Assembly (NCBI GenBank): GCA_905331475.1
Contig: CAJNYU010002708.1
Span: 31,535-95,534, forward strand
Reading direction: 5' to 3'
DNA from: Rotaria socialis
Taxonomy: Eukaryota > Rotifera > Eurotatoria > Philodinida > Philodinidae
Length of the DNA stretch: 64,000 bases
Positions within the stretch are counted from its first letter, which is position 1. Each line of letters opens with the position of its first letter. The notes under the pieces are model-generated. The model was not told the origin of the DNA. It did not search any database and saw only the letters and a list, made by a program, of their open reading frames with translations. The position numbers and the translations under genes are program-made. This document shows, piece after piece, positions 1 through 11,320 of this stretch.

Positions 1-30
<30 letters not shown>
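1..30. other. T10-G20 homopolymer run
   Basis: Ten T followed directly by twenty G, then ordinary AT-rich sequence. Nothing else in the window looks like this. It may be a contig-end or base-calling artefact (poly-G) or a real homopolymer next to a break. I see no function. Confidence 0.6.
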
Positions 31-33
<3 letters not shown>

Positions 34-1433
34 GCATGCTTGAACATAAAGAAACCAGATGCCGATGAGAACAAAATTTTATTCAAAAATCAATAAAATA
101 TTGATTTAACAGTACAACTATGTTTCTAGTTTTCAATTGCTAAGTTCACATAAGTTAAACGATTTACAAAAATATATTGACCCTTGGTCTATCTAGATAC
201 ATAGAAAACATGGTTTTCTTTTTGAAACACAGATATGTAAATAGCTCTTGACAGAGTTAAAATGCAGGTAATGAGCAAGATTCAATCTATTTTTTGCACC
301 CGTTACTTTTGAGTATCATCAGTTTCATGCCATATTAATTATTTGTTTAGAAGGATGGGTGTGAGTGTGGGTGGATTTCAAGTTACACCCACACCCACAC
401 CCACCTTTCATAATTGTAAGTATGCCTAGTCGTATTTATTTTGATGATTTTCCTTTGAGCACATCTTCGATGTCTTTTTGTGATTAGTGTTTAGTAAGTC
501 ATCCTCCTGATGGAAGATGTTCAAAAAACTATGATAGAAAACTTGGTGAACACTCCAGAAGTACAAGTGATTGTAAATTTAAAAGATTAGTTTGAATCGA
601 CATAAAAACTCTATCAAGTGGTAGAATAAGTCGGGTGTCTAAAGTAGATTTTATGTATCGCAAAAAAGAAACAGTCGACAAATACGTAATGAAGGAAATA
701 AGTGAAAAATTCTTTCATAATATGCACCTTCATGCAAATCTATAAACGTATAAACAGCACGAAAATAAGTTGAAAAGTATACGCTAAACATGAGGAGAGA
801 ATCAATTCAAAGCAAGAACGTTTAATGTCGATTAAAGATAAATGACACAGGTTAATAATGCAGATCCATGTGATGCCAGTCATAAGCCATTTGAAATAGA
901 TTATTAACAGACCGAAAACATATAACGAGAATGTGTGTGATTCTTTTTCTCTATTCGTCATACCGAGACATATTTTGCATATAAGTGTATAATTAGAGTG
1001 TGTGCACGCCAATCACTTACTTTTCCTTTCTTCTCATCATCCATTTACAGGGTATGCACATCACGAAGAATTACCCAAAAAATGAATAAATATATTCTTG
1101 TCTCCATAGGTTCATATGTAAGCTGAAGCAAAACAAGCATTATTAATGAATATTTGCGCTCTTCACGAAATTCGCTGCGCATTGTATGATAGTATTGGCA
1201 GGGGCGATTATTTTTCAAACCAATGATTTTCATATTCACGGAATCAATTAGAAGTACAAACAAAGAGAAACAAATTAAAATTAGGATATAGAAACAGTAT
1301 AAATGATTGAACAACTGATGAAAGCAATCCACTAATAGCAATTGCGGATTATCTTGTTAATTGTGCGTTTAGTTAAGCTAGTATTTTTATTTTATTTTAT
1401 TTAAAAACTAATATTATATGATTTTTATTTTAT
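31..1433. other. Intergenic stretch, no gene recognised
   Basis: AT-rich sequence with only short unconvincing reading frames on both strands. The one clear structure is the telomere-like palindrome at 355-405. Confidence 0.5.
355..405. repeat. Telomere-like head-to-head palindrome 1
   Basis: A G-rich arm (ATGGGTGTGAGTGTGGGTG) is followed by a 12-15 bp spacer and a C-rich arm made of ACACCC/CCCACA units. The arms resemble the TGTGGG hexamer described for bdelloid telomeres. The same layout with unrelated spacers recurs through the window. Confidence 0.75.
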
Positions 1434-2680
1434 ATGTCACTTAATTATATTCCAACGTGCGCAACAGGATTATTTTGTGCACGAGCATTGGTTACTCAAC
1501 TATATTACTGTCGTTACTTGATTACTGATTCTAGTGCACCATTCATTACTAATGTTAAAGGTGCTAATTTATTTGTTGAATATTTACGTCAATTAATTAT
1601 TGGGAAGTATAAATGGTTGTATCTATTTGTTGTATTTCATTGATAATACTTATTCGCGTAACTTGGTTAGTTGATTTGGTAAAAACGAAAGATAATTAGA
1701 TGTTTGGTTATTCTCTAAATTAAATTTTTTTCTAGTCGTGCTCATTAATGAGAACTCAGTATGAACATCAAGAAGATATTGCTCTTGCTCGTGGTACAGC
1801 TTTAGCAGGTACGAATAAAAATTTTTTAAAGTAAGACAAAAAGAAAGATCAAATATATGTTTTCCAGAAAGTACTACAATGACGTTAGTAATACGAAATA
1901 GAAAAATAGTATTATCAAACGTAACTATTAGATATGGCTGAATATACAAAAATTATTGTTCTTCATTACTGATATTTAGAAAGATAGTCATATTATATTC
2001 CAATTATAGCTCATACTGAAAATCAAACAATTATAAATATGTCATGCTTAGTTGAAGTCTACTCATGTAATGGTCATGTTGCTCGTGGTGGGGAAATTCT
2101 TTTAATATGAGCAGCAAGAGCAAAAGATTAATTATTTACATGTGAGGTAACACCACATCATTTATTTCTTCATTGTGATAATACACAATTTATATTAGAT
2201 GGACCTAATAATATGGAAGGTTTTCATCATTTAAAATGTAAAATTCAAGCAATTTGATGATTGTCAAGCATTGTGGAATAATATTTATATGATCAATTGT
2301 ATTACAACAGATCCTTCATCACATGGATGTGGCAAAAAATTCAATATAGAAAATTCACTAATTCATTTTTCTGGCTTACAAATAATATAATCATTCTTAT
2401 TAACAGCTACAGGTCGAGAAAAAATAAAAATTGAACAGTTCATTGAAAACACATACCAATCCAAAACGAATATTTAATTTATCTGATCAAGATAACAGAT
2501 TGATTGAAATTAATATGACAAGAAGGGTGTGGGCGTTTGATGAAAAATTATTGTTAGCAATATTCACATGAACAAAATTTATTGATATGACCATAGATGG
2601 TACTAAAAATCGTCATGGCGTGGTTTCTGCTAATAGACAATTGGTAATTGTATGAATTACAGAAAAAAAAGGATTCATTT
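1434..2680 (+). pseudogene. CAD remnant: MGS-like and dihydroorotase domains
   Basis: Broken remnant of CAD, the fused CPSase-ATCase-dihydroorotase enzyme of pyrimidine synthesis. The 5' part (1434-1600) reads like the end of the MGS-like domain ('ITDSSAPFITNVKGANLFVE' resembles the CAD 'SVPLI.DIK..KLFVEAL' region). Near 1750-1800 comes an HQEDIALARGTALAG segment, like the dihydroorotase KEDFASGTAAALAGG motif. At 2000-2240 follow IIAHTENQT, GHVARGGEILLI and TCEVTPHHLFL, matching CAD HICHVARKEEILLIKAA...CEVAPHHLFL. Near 2460-2660 NPKRIFNL and related residues match the dihydroorotase C-terminus. In-frame stops, for example after EILLI, and frame changes show that it is not functional. Family assignment is from memory of CAD motifs. 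Confidence 0.72.
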
Positions 2681-3376
2681 ACATGATGAATTGAATGAAA
2701 GAAACATGAACTCTAACAAAATTTATCATTGGAAAATAAATATTCTCCTGTTCAAATTAATCGAAAATGGCAAGAATGTAAATAATTGAACTTTTATTTT
2801 ATGATTTTCAGTATTTTACTTTGGATAGTGATTAGTGAACCCAGTAGCTTGAGTAAACCGGAAAATATATAACAAAAGTAGCAGATTCTAAACTAGCATG
2901 ACAACATATACTTAGTTATTTGAAATAAAATCGTACATATGTACTTTTATATTTTAATCATAGGATTCATCTAGGTAATCTTCGTTTTGTTTACTGTTTT
3001 TCATTTATTTATTAGTGTCGAAAACTTTTCACGTTATCCCAGTCATTATTATCATAATTGCCTATAGTATCATCACTCGACAGAAGATCAATATTAGCTG
3101 TAATTTATTCTATTGATATTAGTTAATTTTTAGAAATTAAAATCTTATCTCTAAGCTGAAATTTAATCTCATATCTTATTTGAACTTTCAACATGTACAC
3201 AGTCTCCATTTTCGATTTTCATGCTACATTCATGGTGGTAGTGTTATTATTTTATCTGATAGTCAACTATCATGAAATACTTAAAAAGCAATCGAATCGC
3301 TTGAAGGTTAAATAGTTTTATTTAAGGTACACTTTACTTTTACTTCATTTTTTTAAATTCTATAGATTCAGTTTGA
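2681..3376. other. Gene-less stretch between CAD remnants
   Basis: No convincing coding signal. It lies where the CAD linker and the start of ATCase would be expected, but I could not recognise ATCase N-terminal motifs. Confidence 0.4.
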
Positions 3377-3640
3377 ATGATAATGGGGTATGCTGACATT
3401 AGTGTTATTCGTCATACTGAAGTAGGTATTATACAGGAAATAGTTGATATTTTACATGTACCAATGGGGGACTACCGGGGCTTATATTTTGGGATTTATT
3501 TTCTCTGTGTAATTTATAGAGAATTTATTGATTATGACGATACTTCAAAAGACTCACACCCATACATATCCCACCACCCACATCATGTATTTACTAAGGG
3601 ACCAGATGGGATTTATCTTAAATGTTTGAGATTTTATTGA
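3377..3640 (+). pseudogene. CAD remnant: short ATCase fragment
   Basis: The first 30 or so codons read GYADISVIRHTEVGIIQEI. This resembles the ATCase stretch 'YADVVVLRHPQPGAVELAA' of CAD. It lies downstream of the dihydroorotase remnant on the same strand, which is the order of domains in CAD. Similarity ends soon after; the expected INAGDGVGEHPTQ motif is absent. A chance resemblance cannot be excluded, but the strand and order favour a decayed CAD exon. Confidence 0.45.
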
Positions 3641-5054
3641 TATAAATCCCAAAAACATAAGTCACGATAGCTGTTGAAGAAATTGAAACATTTAATGTTT
3701 TAATGTTAAGTTATTTTATATGATTAAATTTAAAGATTATTGTTAGTCGAACACTGTTCGGTGGTGTGAAACAATGTAAAACGGTATATTCACTTGCAGA
3801 CGTATTAATTGTATGCAATGATTCTATGTTAAATCGTTTTTTGCTTTCTTTTATATTAGTAGTTAAACAATGTAAGTTTTTTTTCAGAGCCAATTTCATT
3901 TCATTGCGCTTCTCCGTCATCAATAGCTATGTGCCAAGATCTAATCAATTGTATTGCAGTGACATGCATTATACAAGTATGTATAATATTAAAAAAAGAG
4001 GAAGGCAAGTGCTTCCGATCAAGCAATTCAGAATTTGGATGTGAAGTGAAAATTGATAATTTCTTTGAAACAAAATAACCGTATTTTCATGAAACGCTAG
4101 TACATTTCATATTGCTCAATAGCATGAAATAGTAATTGCCAGGGTAGTCACATAAATGATCCGTCGCTTGTGACTTGAACTTACATGCATCATGTAGATC
4201 CTAATCAGTTATAAATATTTTGGAAAGAGTTCAAGGCATTAACTTATTGCTGTGGTACTAGAAGAATTAGTGTTCGTACGCTAACTTGAAACTATATGCA
4301 AGGACAGACATTATAGAGAATAATGCTTTGCTTTTGTAAATGCTTCAGATCTTGTCGTTATGTATATCCTGAGATATTATTTTGATACGGTAATGCAATG
4401 TCTTTTATATTGACCATATTAACTGGTAGATAATAAAGTTATTATTTCAGCATAGGAACAAATCAAAAGTCTAGAATACACTAATCTCGTTAACGTCTTT
4501 TATTTGAATTCGAAAATCTTTTTTTTTTTGATATTCTCCACACAGGAAGTGGTCACCGGTTTCTAAAAATACCGTTAACGTGCACTATCTCTACAAAAAT
4601 GAGCCAAGAGGAGAATACGAATTCTTTTCAGAGTATATTTATCGCTCATTTGAATCATCATTATACAAATACTTTCAACAAAAACTGATTTAATCATCAG
4701 TGCTATAGAATAAGACGCCTACACATCTACACCTTCATAACTTTTCATGTGAATGACTTTTGCATTTTCTATGAACAGATCAACGAATACCAAGAGATTA
4801 TTATAAATTGACAACTCAATTTAATACTGTTAGTGGATGTATATCAGCTTATGTACCACTAATACAAATGCTATATGATCAAAAAAAAGATCATTAGTCG
4901 ATGTCAGACTTGTTATATAAAAGGCTAAACAAGCAATGAAGAAGAAATAAAGAAAGGCGATGAATATGCCAAAGACTCAAATGATGACGAAGAGAATGGT
5001 TAGAAAACTCGGTACCTGTTAAGTTTCATTCTCTTTGAGCCCCGTATTGTTCAC
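3641..5054. other. Intergenic stretch, no gene recognised
   Basis: No gene recognised. A short open stretch near 4780-4895 could be an exon relic (residues like PRDYYKLTTQFNTVSG), but it has no recognisable family and ends at a stop. Confidence 0.35.
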
Positions 5055-5218
5055 AATGGCGAATTATAGTTCTTGTTTTGTTAAGAAGGTTGATATATTA
5101 GACATGATTTAATTCTCTTCTTTTATTTTATTTTAATTTATTTTAAATTTAAATCAATTTAATTTGATTTGATTTGATCTTATAGTTTATTAATTTAAAT
5201 TTTAAATTTACAAATTGT

Positions 5219-5251
5219 GACGTTTCGTATCCCGATAAGATACTTCATCAG
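5219..5251 (-). ncRNA. Hammerhead ribozyme core, left arm
   Basis: On the minus strand: CTGATGA, then a 6-bp stem II (GTATCT with GGATAC, closing with a U-G wobble), then GAAAC and GTC. These are the conserved core boxes of the hammerhead ribozyme. Stem III would be only ACGU, a minimal self-complementary form like those reported for retroelement hammerheads. Stem I is weak by eye. Confidence 0.5.
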
Positions 5252-5474
5252 ACATAAAAATTTTAGACAAATGACATATGTACAAATAAACAAATTTTCT
5301 TTTCTTTCAGTATTAGTCATACTGTTGATAGTGATACGGAAAAGGATTCAATCCTTAGCTAGCTATTACTATTACCGTCTTGTTTTCCGCATCACTATCA
5401 ACAGTATGACTAATACTGAAAGAAAAGAAAATTTGTTTATTTGTACATATGTCATTTGTCTAAAATTTTTATGT

Positions 5475-5507
5475 CTGATGAAGTATCTTATCGAGATACG
5501 AAACGTC
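5475..5507 (+). ncRNA. Hammerhead ribozyme core, right arm
   Basis: Mirror copy of the left core: CTGATGA (5475-5481), stem II GTATCT/AGATAC with loop TATCG, GAAAC (5500-5504) and GTC. Compared with the left copy, one stem II pair changes from U-G to U-A, so pairing is kept despite a substitution. Self-cleavage is predicted from the core only. Confidence 0.55.
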
Positions 5508-5641
5508 ACAATTTGTAAATTTTAAATTTAAATTAATAAACTATAAGATCAAATCAAATCAAATTAAATTGATTTAAATTTAAAATAAATTAAAATAAAA
5601 TAAAAGAAGAGAATTAAATCATGTCTAATGGCGAATTATAG

Positions 5642-7882
5642 TAGAAAACATTTCATTCATGAGTTATTGTGTAATTCCAGCAGAGTTAGTTCTGTATGAG
5701 TCTTTTTAAATATTCGAGAAAGCATTCATTCCGTTATTTTGATATTCAAAATATTGAATTGTATTTTCTAGTTATATTCAACTATAATATTCGTTTTGAA
5801 TACTTGTTCATAGACATCTTTTTTTATAGAAAAAGCTTATGTTTTATTTAATATTAAAGTACTAGCGAACAGAGGTCCAAACAAATATCAACTGACATCG
5901 GTAACACATACTCTTACATTTTAATTAATAAAACTTGATGTTTTCTTTATAGAGCTTCAAGAAGATGAATTCTTGTCAATACCAAAGAAAAATACATCTT
6001 TAATTATAGTTGCTGTATCGAATCTACTACAATGAGTATCTAAACAGAAATCAATCAATTTTATCATGTGATACATTTTTGTAAAAAATTCTTATTGTTG
6101 TTTATTTTGTTACTTTCTCAAGAAAGTAATAGATTTTTGCTTAATCTTGATATCGATGAACAGTTCTAGGTCATAATAAGAGAAAAGTGGTACCTACTTC
6201 ATCAATAGTTTCTAGATTGGCTAGCAATGTGTCTATTCATACTAACCTTTGCTTATGATCGACCAATACGTTTTTGGCAAGCTAAAACTACAACGATTTA
6301 TAGAACGACAATACACGAACAGTCAGTAAAAAGAGATTATGCATGTTTTAGAATTTTTCTTGTTTTTCCTTTAGCCAACTAATTGTTTGACTTTACATCC
6401 ACAAAAGCTTTATTAGGAGCTAGTAGTTATCAACATATAAAATGTATGAGTTGATGTCGCATAATTCAAATCCAGTTATACAATTGGATTGATTACAAAA
6501 CAATATTGTGACATTATATTTTAGTGGTAATAAACATCTTATGTTTTCACTTGTTGAGTATCATAATGTTTCAATTTGAGACATTATATTAGTATTTTTA
6601 TAGACAGAATTTTGTTAGTAAAGCTTGAACATATTTAAATTATAGAATGACTAAGACATAAGCCAAGGGGGAAAAGGGTACTTCTATACTTCTGAAGTGC
6701 AGAAGTACGAAGAAGCCCCGAGAAGTATGAAGAAGTACTGAAAAGTACAGAAGTACGCTTTCCCCCCTTGACCTTGACATAAGCTCATCGACAGATTGCT
6801 GTTTCTGCTACTACCAACTATGTTATTTTTCATCTAAATTAAGTGTATAAATTACATGACTACAATACATGTAGAACTATTCATTGGTGAGCAAGAGAGT
6901 ACTATCTATCGCTAGAATATGAGTAAAGATCAACATAAAAAAAATATGCATTCCATACTAATTTCTCGTTTACTATCGATTTCTTTTTTATTTTAGAAAA
7001 CTGATACGAAAAATTAGAGTATAATGTGATCGATCTCAATTAATCGTTATCCTGCAATGGTAGCTGTTGTTAATGGTAATGTAGGTATGGAAGTTTCTGA
7101 TTAAATTCTAAGTTCACATTTATCTTTGATTCTCATTTTACATAAAAAGGGACTATCAAAGTTGGTCGATGGATGGATTCCTTGCACAAACTTATCTTAT
7201 ATTGTGTACAAATGCTACTCATTAAAATGTACTTTGTTTAAATCCGATATTACCTTTGTTTATCTGCTTCTAAATAGATTAATTTATTTTTCTTTTAGTT
7301 TAATAATCACTACGTCAACCAATCGTAGAGTTAAAATTTTACTTCAATTTGATTTTGCTTGTTAGTATGAAATGAAACATGACTGGTCATTAAACGAGAC
7401 ATGAGATTGTGCATTTAAATAGGATTAATTGTTTCTTGTAAGAATTTTGCGTTCTTTTTATTTATTTTTTCGGTTCTTTAATTTAGGATACCCTGATGAC
7501 ACAGCTCGTTTATGGTCAACAGAGCCGAGTGAAAGTTCCAACGGATATATCGATTATCAAAAACCAGCTACTTATTTGTCATTCGAAAAGTGAATAGCTT
7601 TATGAGTTAACAGTAATTCTTGTATTTTATAGAAATATACTATGGTAGTTTCTGCTTTTAAATGTGGTTGATTTCGTTATCTTCTAATTTTGAGAAATAA
7701 ATTATCTAAAATATTCAAAAATAATCTAAAGATTTGTCGAAGACCTTTCAATCTAAACGAATAAAAACTTTATCATTTAATCCTTTTATTTCAGCTGTTT
7801 AATGTTGTATAAGAAAGAAAACTATTAACGAAAGAAAAAAAAAACAAGTCTTATCAGAAGTAAATATCGTCTTCCTCATCGT
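5642..7882. other. Intergenic stretch with possible exon relics
   Basis: No gene recognised. Short coding-like islands occur near 7030-7090 and 7495-7590 on the plus strand (the latter reads DDTARLWSTEPSESSNGYID). They have no family I know. A small inverted repeat lies at 6664-6768. Confidence 0.4.
6664..6768. repeat. Short inverted-repeat element (MITE-like)
   Basis: Ends read CCAAGGGGGAAAAGGGTACT on the left and, reverse-complemented, TCAAGGGGGGAAAGCGTACT on the right. The interior is a run of AGAAGTAC-type units. About 105 bp. No clear target duplication seen. Confidence 0.55.
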
Positions 7883-8653
7883 TCAATATATTATCATCAG
7901 TGTCGACCGCATCAAAAAAAACTCATCTTGTGTAATAAGCGCCATTCCTTCTACATTATACATCAGCATCGCCATTTTTACCACCAGTTGCCGGTGTTCG
8001 TTGGATATTGGATCAGGATAGAAAGACCAAGAAGAATTAAGAATTGCTTGCTGACCAGAAATCAATGACTCGCCTGATCTAGCATCCAGAATAACCATGT
8101 AAAGTGTTTCTGAAATAAAGAGACCAATCTCTCTTATTTGAGAGATCATTAAACGTCCGGAATCATTCGGATGGTCAATCTTAACTACAATTGATACCTG
8201 ATATGCAATTTCTCCTAAACCATCTATAAATGATGCTTCTGGGTTTAGTTGTAGACGAGTAACAATAATCGCCTCGAGAAAATTTCGCAGTTGACTATCG
8301 GTTACACGACTTGTTATGGCACGTATTGTTTGTCGTCTGTAGCGTAAAATATTGATGATCAATTCGAGAGCTACATATGAAGTTGCGGTACAACCACCCA
8401 ACAATAAAACTGAGCGAACGACAGCAGCTGCACCAGCACGTTGAAAAATATGACGAACTATACGCTCCAGTCTCCGTTGAGTACCATTGATAGTCGGCAT
8501 ATCTGCGAATAACTTTTCAGCACTAATATGCTCAATGAAAATCGATGCAGAATTAACGAATGTTGCGATAACCGCTATACATGTAGCCACACCACGTGTT
8601 GCCAAATAACCAGAAGATATAGCACTATGACCTTGTAGAACATTTTGGATCAT
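7883..8653 (-). CDS. Unrecognised protein with two hydrophobic segments
   Basis: I do not recognise this gene. I start it at the ATG at 8653 (MIQNVLQGHSAISSGYLATR) because a splice-acceptor-like TTTAG lies just upstream and the 27 upstream codons look non-coding. The product is about 256 aa. It has two moderately hydrophobic stretches near its N-terminal third (TRGVATCIAVIATFVNSAS and VRSVLLLGGCTATSYVALEL). These may be membrane or buried helices. The second half looks globular, alpha/beta in composition. The annotated end follows a run of eight A on the plus strand (7914-7921). In the neighbouring frame past that run the protein would continue with a strongly acidic tail (DAVDTDDNILNDEEDD) to a stop at about 7855, so the stop used here may come from a one-base homopolymer indel. 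Confidence 0.6.
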   Translation of the reverse strand: MIQNVLQGHSAISSGYLATRGVATCIAVIATFVNSASIFIEHISAEKLFADMPTINGTQRRLERIVRHIFQRAGAAAVVRSVLLLGGCTATSYVALELIINILRYRRQTIRAITSRVTDSQLRNFLEAIIVTRLQLNPEASFIDGLGEIAYQVSIVVKIDHPNDSGRLMISQIREIGLFISETLYMVILDARSGESLISGQQAILNSSWSFYPDPISNEHRQLVVKMAMLMYNVEGMALITQDEFFLMRSTLMIIY

Positions 8654-8734
8654 GTTGATTCTAAAGGAATAGTAGTTAAACAAACTTTTTACTAGATTGA
8701 CATAGATACAAGTATATTGAAAATATGTCAACAT

Positions 8735-9403
8735 CGATTTTACTGTGTTTTAAGTTTTACCAATGTATATATAATTGCAATTCTTTTTAGACTTTCGATT
8801 TTTATTAAATAGAAGACCATATTCATACGCAAGATTATCATCCTTCAAGTACGTTTACATTAGTGATCGTTTATTGTTTGGCATCAGAACAGACTAAACT
8901 TTAACAACATGATGATTTTAAAAGAATTATCGGCTATAAATAATCGGATATGTTTTAGAAAAATATTTTATTCAAAATTCTGATCAAAGGGCATTATTTT
9001 AAATATTAATGCAAACAATAAAAAATACAGCAAGGAGAACCAATATTACAACTTTATCAACACTGCAATTTTCTTTTATAACGTTTTAAGATCGTTCCAT
9101 GTTCACAATGAACTAGAAAAACAAATATCTATCGATGGAAATATTCTCTTTTCTTCAATGAATGCTCTTCAGACACAATAAGATTGATTCTGAAAATTTA
9201 TTCTTCGAGTACTTATTAAAAAATTAATAGTAATAGCGGTGACGAAATAGTTAGAAAGATAAACCTACTCGTAGAATAAACAAGTTTCGTTGTATTTGGT
9301 GATTTACTGATAAAGAGAATGCGTGAAAGAGAACGAATTAAACTAACGTATTTATATATATATATATATATCATACATTTCCAGCGTTTCATTTTCTATA
9401 TCA
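8735..9403. other. AT-rich intergenic stretch
   Basis: No gene seen. It ends in a (TA)n microsatellite at about 9353-9371. Confidence 0.5.
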
Positions 9404-9411
9404 GCGACTAT

Positions 9412-9834
9412 TAGGGATGCAACGGTGACGATCAAAAACCGTTTCACCGCTTGAGACCGGTGAAACGGTGGGAGCGGTGGACCGGGCCCCGGTGGGAGCG
9501 GTGAAACGGTGGACCGGGGAACAGTGATGCGGTGGACCGGGGCCCGGTTCACCGGTGAAAGCCGGAAAGACTACGAAACACCTTCGGTGAAGGCCGGTTT
9601 TTTCTAAGATTCAGAGATATCTCTATCAGTGTGATCTGGTAGCACCACTGCACCGGCCTTCACCGTAGGTGTTTTGTAGTCTTTCCGGCTTTCACCGGTG
9701 AACCGGGGCCCGGTTCACCGCTCCCACCGGGGCCCGGCCCACCACCTCATCGCTGCGACCGGGGCCCGGTCCACCGTTTCACCGGTCTCAAGCGGTGGAA
9801 CGGTGAACGATTAATCGTCACCGTCGCATCCCTA
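9412..9834. mobile_element. hAT-type MITE with 8-bp target duplication
   Basis: A 423-bp GC-rich island in AT-rich DNA. Terminal inverted repeats start TAGGGATGC(A/G)ACGGTGACGAT and continue imperfectly for much of each half, so the element is a long hairpin. The flanks carry the identical 8-mer GCGACTAT at 9404-9411 and 9835-9842. TIRs beginning (C/T)AGGG with an 8-bp duplication are the hallmark of hAT transposons. No transposase is encoded. The interior is built from variants of CGGTGAACCGGGGCCCGG-type units. Confidence 0.88.
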
Positions 9835-10239
9835 GCGACTATTGTTCATACTGTCTATTTGTTCTTGCAAAGAATAATTACTACGCTGGAAAGTTCATAA
9901 GATCCAAACGTCATTATATTCATTTAACATACGAATCAAGATCTGTCATTTAAGCATATTTTTGTTTATCTAATCATTATTATATATGAAGATATTCATG
10001 CATTTTAAATCTAATATAAATTAAATTTCATCTATATTTAAATACAAGCAATCTTTGGAAAACAATATTTCGCTCAAAAATCAACACTCGTATGAAGAAA
10101 ATATCTTTTGAAACATTTTAGAACTCGAAAAATATCACTATTATACGTATAATTAAATTTTGAGCAATTAATCCTTGTTGCATCCTGTTTAGAATTATTT
10201 TACTTTTTTCAGTTTTTGACATTCCAAAAAAGATCTAAT

Positions 10240-11320
10240 TCATTTAGTAAAAAAAGTGTTAGTATTAATTAAAAGTTGTGCAATATAATCATCATGAACT
10301 TCATTAAGATTAAGTTGAGTAAGATGAGTGAAGTTGACAATTAACAAATCTCTTAATTTTCCACATGATTCTTTATTTTGTGGTCTTTCATTAATTAAAT
10401 TAAATTTATTCAGAGATGGCATTGGAAAATTTGAAAAACAAATTCAAGTTCAAATGGCTGTTCATCAAACAATGATATTTCAGGAACATTCTGAGATAAT
10501 CCACTTGAAAAATTATTTGTGGTATTATTGTAATCTTTCAATGCATAATTTTTTGAATAAATATGACATTGAGCTTTCATTGCCTGTGAAAAATAATTAA
10601 TACAACAAACAATTTGAGAATTTTTAAAATCTTTAAATGTTTGTTGAATATCTTCATTTTACGGTAAATTAATTTGAATTAGCAGCATAAATCATTCGAG
10701 GAAAATTAAATGTAAATTTATTTAATTGTGACATATGATTGATAATATTTTCTTGTAGATTATTGCCATCAACAAATGTCTTTCCATTAAGCTTTAAAAA
10801 ATACAAATTAAGCTCTTCCAAATTCGGCATTCAATGTAGAAATGGTATAATTAATCGATCATAAGTTTCCATATAAGCATATTGCAGTATAACGAGATGC
10901 ATCTTAATTTAGGTAATTTTCTCTAGAAAAAAATACAATATATTTTTATTGGAAGGAACGCAATATTCAAGACAATAGAGTTCATTGAAACGTTCATCAA
11001 GTGAATAAAGACAATCAGTAAAATTATTCAAACTAACAGTCAATTCTAGCAGATATGACGAGAAAAATGTTTGAGGTGAAATATTAATTCATAGCTGCTG
11101 ATACCAAATTGATGTCAAAACAAAATTTAAAGATCCTAAATACATGAGCGTAATAAGAATATTTGTAACCAAAAGCGCACTCTCATCTTGTGTTAAGTGT
11201 GATCTTTGATTTCTGATATCGCTACAAGTGACGAAATCGAAGTTTTAAACAATGAGTTAAAGGTGTTTCATCTAAATAATTACAATAAGAAAATACAAAA
11301 ATTAAAATGTTTTGAAATAT
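10240..11320 (-). pseudogene. Decayed F-box family gene
   Basis: On the minus strand, scattered segments resemble the C-terminal part of bdelloid F-box proteins: SSYLLELTVSLNNFTDCLYS with LDERFNELYCLEY near 10960-11070, and FTHLTQLNLNEVHDDYIAQL near 10250-10340. The pieces lie in different frames with stops between them. No intact F-box start was found upstream. The family link rests on the recurring 'leucine-rich, LxxxDERF, FTHLTxLxLxxVHxDY' pattern, also seen in the 54.6-56.3 kb copy. Confidence 0.55.

Larger units (their letters stand above)
5070..5626. mobile_element. Fold-back Penelope-like retroelement remnant
   Basis: Two near-identical arms of about 245 bp (5101-5345 and 5380-5625) face each other around a spacer of about 34 bp. 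A 31-bp tail (5070-5100) precedes the left arm. The whole is flanked by a 15-bp direct repeat, AATGGCGAATTATAG, at 5055-5069 and 5627-5641, which looks like a target-site duplication. Each arm carries a hammerhead core. Inverted pseudo-LTRs, a short one-sided tail, long target duplications and hammerhead motifs are features described for Penelope-like elements, so I read this as a non-autonomous or deleted member. No reverse-transcriptase sequence is present. An alternative is an unclassified fold-back element. Confidence 0.65.

Noticed and set aside
4761..4895. Short open stretch PRDYYKLTTQFNTVSG as a possible exon
   Set aside because: No recognisable family, no supporting neighbours, ends at a stop; not enough to call a gene.
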